From NCBI GenBank assembly GCA_025677825.1, contig JAIXMO010000025.1:186001-250000 (forward strand): 64,000 nt of DNA, in the 5' to 3' direction. Each line of letters begins with the position of its first letter. Position 1 is the stretch's first letter. The translations under genes were made by a program, and so were the position numbers. A model generated the notes under the pieces. That model was given only the letters and a program-made list of their open reading frames with translations, did no database searches and was not told where the DNA came from. Origin of the DNA: Helicostylum pulchrum (taxonomy: Eukaryota; Mucoromycota; Mucoromycetes; Mucorales; Mucoraceae). Shown here in pieces: positions 59,262 to 64,000 of this stretch.

Positions 59262-60215
59262 GATTCTTTTGTCCAAGTTACTTAGTAAAAGTTATTATTT
59301 AGGATGTTATATTTAATAAGAAAATTGAAAACAGCTTGCTGTTTTATATTTTTCTCAATCTTTTATATTTTTCTTCAGTCGATCATTTTTGATGATTTTT
59401 GGTCATTTTGGGGGGTCAACCCGTTTTGTGTTTTTGTAGTATTTTTGCAATTGTTTCCGATCCAATTTGAATTTTTTTGTGTAAAAACAACAATAACACA
59501 TTGCTCGTTTAGGCGCATTTAATCCATCTAAAATTATATTTTTACAAAACATACTGACCGAGTAATCACTGTTTTAGACGTTTTTTTTCCGCTAAAATTT
59601 GAGCTAAGCGGTCCTTAAATTAGCGAATTCTTTAAAGCGCGTTTTCTCACCCAGTTTAGATGAGCACTTTTATTCATAAGCATCCAATATGCAGTTTTTA
59701 GATATCTATATTCGGTCGTATAACAAAACACGGTAATAAAAAGCTACATTTTATGTAATTGCGACACTCTGAAAATGGTTACACGATGTTGCACTAAAAA
59801 AGTGTACTTTTTCACCCAAAAAAAAAAAAGTCAAAAACAGCGATTACTCTTTCAGTTTTTGCATTAAAAGTATGATTTAAAATGGATTAAAAGTGTCTAA
59901 ACAAGTGCTATACCACGCATTTTTTTTTCACAAAGATAGAAAAAATGGATCAGGAGTAATGGTAAAATAACCATAAAAACATAAAAGGGGTTGACCTCCA
60001 AAAATAAAAATCGAAAAAAAACCAAAAAATTCGTTTTTAATTCTGTTTATCAAAGATATATTAAAAAAAACTATTTTGTATTATAAAACTTGGGGCCAAA
60101 AAGCATTTTCTGTTTCGTTAAAAAATAAAAACCAATATTTATTATAGCTGCTAATTTTAGCAGTGATTTCTTATGTGAGCGATTTTAACGCTCAGGTATC
60201 TCAATGAGCTTTTTT
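59262..60215. repeat. Foldback (large inverted repeat) element
   Basis: The left arm (about 59262-59600) is an imperfect reverse complement of the right arm (about 59810-60110). Paired landmarks are GGGGTCAACCCG (59413) with GGGGTTGACC (59988), GATCCAATTTG with AAAATGGATC, and GAGTAATCACTGTTTTAGAC with CAAAAACAGCGATTACTC. The right arm plus its outer part is also present as a single copy at 31270-31690. Arms are diverged from each other more than the right arm is from the distant copy. No transposase frame. Confidence 0.7.
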
Positions 60216-60379
60216 TCTAAGCATTGTATTCAAGCGGATCTTTTTTCTTTAGCATAGTTGCTCTTTTCTTCTTATCCCTTCGGAATGATTTTATTGTTAT
60301 TAAGTTTTTGAAGCTGACGCAACCAATACAGCGCATTTAATACTTGTGCTGTATATATAATTATCCTGTTCAAAGGTCA

Positions 60380-60478
60380 AGTGTAAATTTCTTCCTGATT
60401 TAAATATAGCATCTACTGTCGGTGTCTCTCAATTATGTATTTCAAAGAAAGAATACGAAGAAACAAAGTGCCAATAGT
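60380..60478 (+). pseudogene. ARP4-like C-terminal remnant, second copy
   Basis: The plus-strand frame LNIASTVGVSQLCISKKEYEE, then a stop, matches the ends of the ARP4-like remnant at 8740-9225, but with the part between the two blocks missing. It lies in the same convergent position relative to the double-Hsp70 gene. It therefore marks the edge of the inverted segmental duplication. Confidence 0.6.
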
Positions 60479-60724
60479 ATTTTGTTTGTTCGTTAATAAA
60501 ATGATACATCAAGAGAGAGGTATTTACTAAAGAAAAACGAGTAAATTGAATTGAAGTGAGAAAGCTTAAACGAAAGAGTTCAAGCGGGAGTTACGCCACA
60601 TATGTTTATTTATTCGCATTAAAAAAAGTAGCAATGATTCGGTTACGGAGAACCATGGAACATATTTATCGATAGTCAGCATAAGTAATATAAATACCCA
60701 GGACCTGATAGTTATTATTAAAGG

Positions 60725-63700
60725 TTAACGATGTCTCAACGAGAACAAATTTTTTTCTAAAGAATATCCTGCCAAAGATTTTTCGTTTTTCACTGCATTA
60801 AGCTCACATTTACGGACTACCTTCAAAGATGTTTCATTGCCATTGGTCATTTCTTTGATCTTTCTATTGATAAATCTGTTTTTACACTCAATAGTAACGG
60901 TAGCACCAATAACATCCATTTTAAGACCAACATTAAAATGGACTGGATCACCCTCGTTAATTCCTTCAACTTCTGGCAGTTTAATTATTTCTTCCAGGAT
61001 CTTGGTATGTCTTTTGCTTACATATCTCCAGTTTTCTTTATCATCTTCTTCCTTGAAATCGCATGCAAAGACGGCTGAATTACAGAAAAGTTTAATAAGT
61101 AGGTATATATATAGTAAGTAGTCTAAAACATGTATTACCTATCAGGGCATTGTTGGGATAATCTACAGTCACTGTTCTATGGAAGAGTTTAAGACTTTCA
61201 CCTTGCAAATCGTCAGATAGGCGGACAAAATATTCTAAGCGATTTTTAGAGTATACCTCGTCATCAAAATAATCTTTATATACTTTCCTATCAAAGCGGT
61301 CTACTTTCTTATCCAAACGGTCCTCTTCTAATTTTTTGAAAGGTGTTCGTACTTCTAAAGCAATAGACCGACTAGCAAGTTTTCTAGAAATCAAACGGGG
61401 CTTTAAACCATAAGAGACGGCACCTTTGGAGATAGCTGCAGCACCTTCCTCGGGAAATTTTACATTATAAACATTTCTATACTCTTCCTGGATACGCTGT
61501 TGCAAATATAGATTACGCGAAAAACCGCCGACTAACATGATGGCATTGATTCTAGTATTACTTCCAGAAGCTTGGTTCAGTTGTCGCTGAATAAGTGTAA
61601 GAATTCTTTCAACAATAGGATCAAAGAATTTTTCCCTTATATCTGCATGTGAAATTTTGAGTTTTGTATTTGCTTCTATCAAGTTATATTGTTTCGCTTC
61701 TGGTGTGTTAGGGATATTGATTATTCTGCGCACAGCAGGTAGTTTGATTATACAGAATCTAACGCCAGTAGAATCTGGCATGAATGGACACTATCGATTT
61801 AAAAGCTTATGAATAAAAAACTGATATAAACATAAATATATCTATCAATTACCTTTATGTTACAAATAAAGTCGTCCATAACGGAGTCAAAACTTGTATC
61901 AGTGTCTTTAACTTCTAAGCCAATATCTCTATAAATTTTCAACAAGTATTCCTTGAATGCTCTATCTATATAAGTCGATCCGCAAGTATCACCAATACCA
62001 TTATCGATTTGTTGAATCATTGCATCGCCATTCTCTTGATTATGCGTCAGACGAAAAGTAGCCGAATCTACTGTATACGCACCAGCATCACAAATGATAA
62101 AATTAGAATCTGAATCAGGGTTTTCAGGGTCTCGAAAAAGGTAGGGGTACTTCTTTTCGCAAAAGAGAGTTACCGCTTCAAGCTCGCTGATAACAAGAAG
62201 ATCATCTAACTCATCTTCTTTAATCATAGCAGCTTTGATAGCAATTTGCACCATACTTTCTCTAGCAGATTTAGTCCACATGTCAGGGACAGTAAGAACA
62301 AATTGGATCTTGGGCTCATTTTCAGACGATTTTGAGAACAGACTATAGCCTTTTTTACCTTTCTTGAATTTAGTTTCAGCAACAATATGTCGGATTACGT
62401 GTTTTTTAACCTCTTTAAGGTAATCAGCACAGACTTGAATTGGACCTATTCTTTTAGGAGCACTCTCTTTTTTAAGTTTATATCGACCTTGGCTTGTATC
62501 ACTAACTGGATTAAAAATGTACTTATTGGCCTCTTGCATTCTAGCAATTTCATAATTTCCTACACCATACTGTGCTTCAGCAGCTTCGGGATGTAGGAGA
62601 AACCTGAAGTTACCCAAAAGACTAAGATCTTTATAACGGTAAATATTTTGTTTGGCTTCTTGACCCCAGAACTTCGTCTTCATATTTTTATCATACATTA
62701 GCAATGTAGGCGTTTTCCCAAACGTAATAGCATTTCCTCCAGGCCTATCATCATCATTAAAAAAACATTAGATGTGTTATATAAACAAGTAAAAACAGCT
62801 AATATTACCAGCCTGTTTCGATAGTGTGAATAGCTTTAAGATCGTCAACCTGAGCATCTCTTGGATTAGCATATGAACACCCGGTAAAAGTTACGCCAAA
62901 ATCTAATGGTAAAAATTAATATATAATGACCACCCTCATATTTTAATCGCCTACCAATACCGACAATAAAGTCAAACTCTTTAGACTTGTGTTCGGTTTT
63001 GAGCTTTTCACTACTTCCCACATTCTTTTGCGGTTCTGAGCTAGCGAGATTGGAGTTTGCGCCATAGAAAAAAGGGATCTGCACATTCTTAATTTTTAAT
63101 CCAAAAGAAACAGCACCCAGAGAGACAGCATCTACATTGGTATCTTCAATATGAGAAATAAATTGTCCAAATGTTCCATTATACTGGGTGCATAATTTTT
63201 CATAGAAATTTGGATCTGAACTGTATTTTCCAGACAAGAAAATTTTAGAACAATGGCGGCTTTCACGATCGACGTTCATAATATGATTAACAAGATAATC
63301 AATATACGATGAGAACACATGTTTTTCTAAATTATCAGCAGTGATCTTAATAGGATCGCCATTAACATTGGTAATATGGAAAAGTGATATAATTTCTTCC
63401 TGATCCTGTCCAACCTCAGTGGAATCTTCTCGTAATTTAAAGACTAAACGTTTATTATGTTTATTATCTTCATCAAAATCCTCTTCATTAGTGGAATCTT
63501 CTCGTAATGTAAAGATTAGACCTTTGTCACTTTTATCATCATATTGATCGAAATCATCTTCATCGAAATCATCTTCATCAAGATCCTCTTCTTCGTCAAA
63601 ATCCTCTTCTTCATCAAAATCCTCTTCTTCATCAAAATCCTCTTCTTCATCAAAATCCTCTTCAGAACTGCTTTTGTCATAGTTTTCATTAATAATTTCA

Positions 63701-64000
63701 CCTCTATATGACGAAAAGGAAAACTGAGGTGCCGGTTAGTACGAGGTACATACATGTATGTATAAAAAACAGTAATTGATTACCATAATTTCGTTCACAA
63801 ACGCTTCGACTAAACTGCTAATAATTCTTTCATTTAAATTTAACTGGGACTTATTTTCAATCAAGTAATCTTTAAAGCTCTTTTTTAACACCATTGAGCC
63901 TTTTCCTAGCCCTTCAGAGACAAATTCTACTTCACTAAAGTTTTCTGTAGAATCAACTTTAATCTTTGAAACGCCAATGGAGCTATAGCCAATATCGTAA
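60725..64000 (-). CDS. Double Hsp70-like protein, subfamily B, second copy; 5' part beyond window
   Basis: Exons on the minus strand: from beyond the right edge to 63784, then 63723-62955, 62902-62809, 62744-61853, 61790-61139, 61074-60725. Exon 62744-61853 has the same 892-bp length as its partner in the gene at 4609-8452, and intron sites are identical. The domain I remnants (DIGYSSIGVSKIK, FLSGKYSSDPNF) are degenerate. Domain II keeps IVGIG/DFGVTFTG and IMLVGGFSRNLYLQ. Its phosphate-2 region reads IICDAGAYTVDSATF. Differences include a longer acidic array, a seven-residue insert (KKVDRFD) after the adenosine motif and a different C-terminal tail. No stop or frameshift is seen, so it is probably a working gene, but the start lies outside. 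Confidence 0.8.
63535..63700 (-). repeat. Acidic FDEEED-coding tandem repeat
   Basis: Near-perfect 18-bp units (and 15-bp variants) encode FDEEED four times, then DEDD variants, within exon 63723-62955. The equivalent site in gene B (5572-5745) is shorter and less regular, which shows recent repeat expansion. Confidence 0.85.

Noticed and set aside
1..64000. tRNA or rRNA genes
   Set aside because: I scanned for B-box-like GGTTCRA motifs and cloverleaf arms and found none that fold convincingly; none is reported.

Overview
The window is nuclear DNA of a filamentous fungus, most likely a Mucoromycota/Mucorales species. The DNA is AT-rich with many A/T homopolymers. Genes carry many short GT-AG introns of about 50-80 bp. 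Gene content includes an IucA/IucC-type siderophore synthetase of the rhizoferrin synthetase type, two Gti1/Pac2 (WOPR) regulators, class V myosin, STRAP, 14-3-3 and HSP60. Exon structures were built by hand from reading frames, splice motifs and protein-family knowledge. For each multi-exon gene complete in the window the exon lengths sum to a multiple of three.

Left end (1-9.5 kb): two related genes encode very large HSPA12-like proteins in which two Hsp70/actin-fold ATPase domains are fused in one reading frame. One is on the minus strand and runs off the left edge; one is on the plus strand and complete (1156 aa). They flank a decayed, unrecognised coding remnant. Downstream lies a decayed ARP4-like (actin-related protein) gene tail. 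A gene-poor stretch of about 4.3 kb follows.

Central part (13.8-57.9 kb): an ordinary housekeeping and regulatory set. In order: PP2C phosphatase, alkaline ceramidase, WOPR factor 1, PEP carboxykinase, STRAP WD40 protein, U11/U12 snRNP 25K, rhizoferrin synthetase-like NIS enzyme, a broken third copy of the double-Hsp70 gene, a C8orf76-like TPR candidate, 14-3-3, two tandem MFSD6-like transporters, WOPR factor 2 (polyQ/polyN-rich), HSP60, an SFP1-like zinc-finger factor, a universal stress protein, myosin V and a secreted or anchored subtilase. The MFS pair is a tandem duplication of about 2.5 kb. Each unit carries a different small TIR element that is missing from the other unit.

Right end (58-64 kb): a foldback repeat, one arm of which recurs next to the broken Hsp70 copy, and then a near-identical inverted copy of the complete double-Hsp70 gene running off the right edge. 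Its 3' flank still carries the ARP4-like tail. The most unusual content is therefore this family of tandem-ATPase Hsp70-like proteins, spread by segmental duplication and decorated with acidic repeats. Intact and degenerate ATPase halves appear to be reversed between subfamilies.
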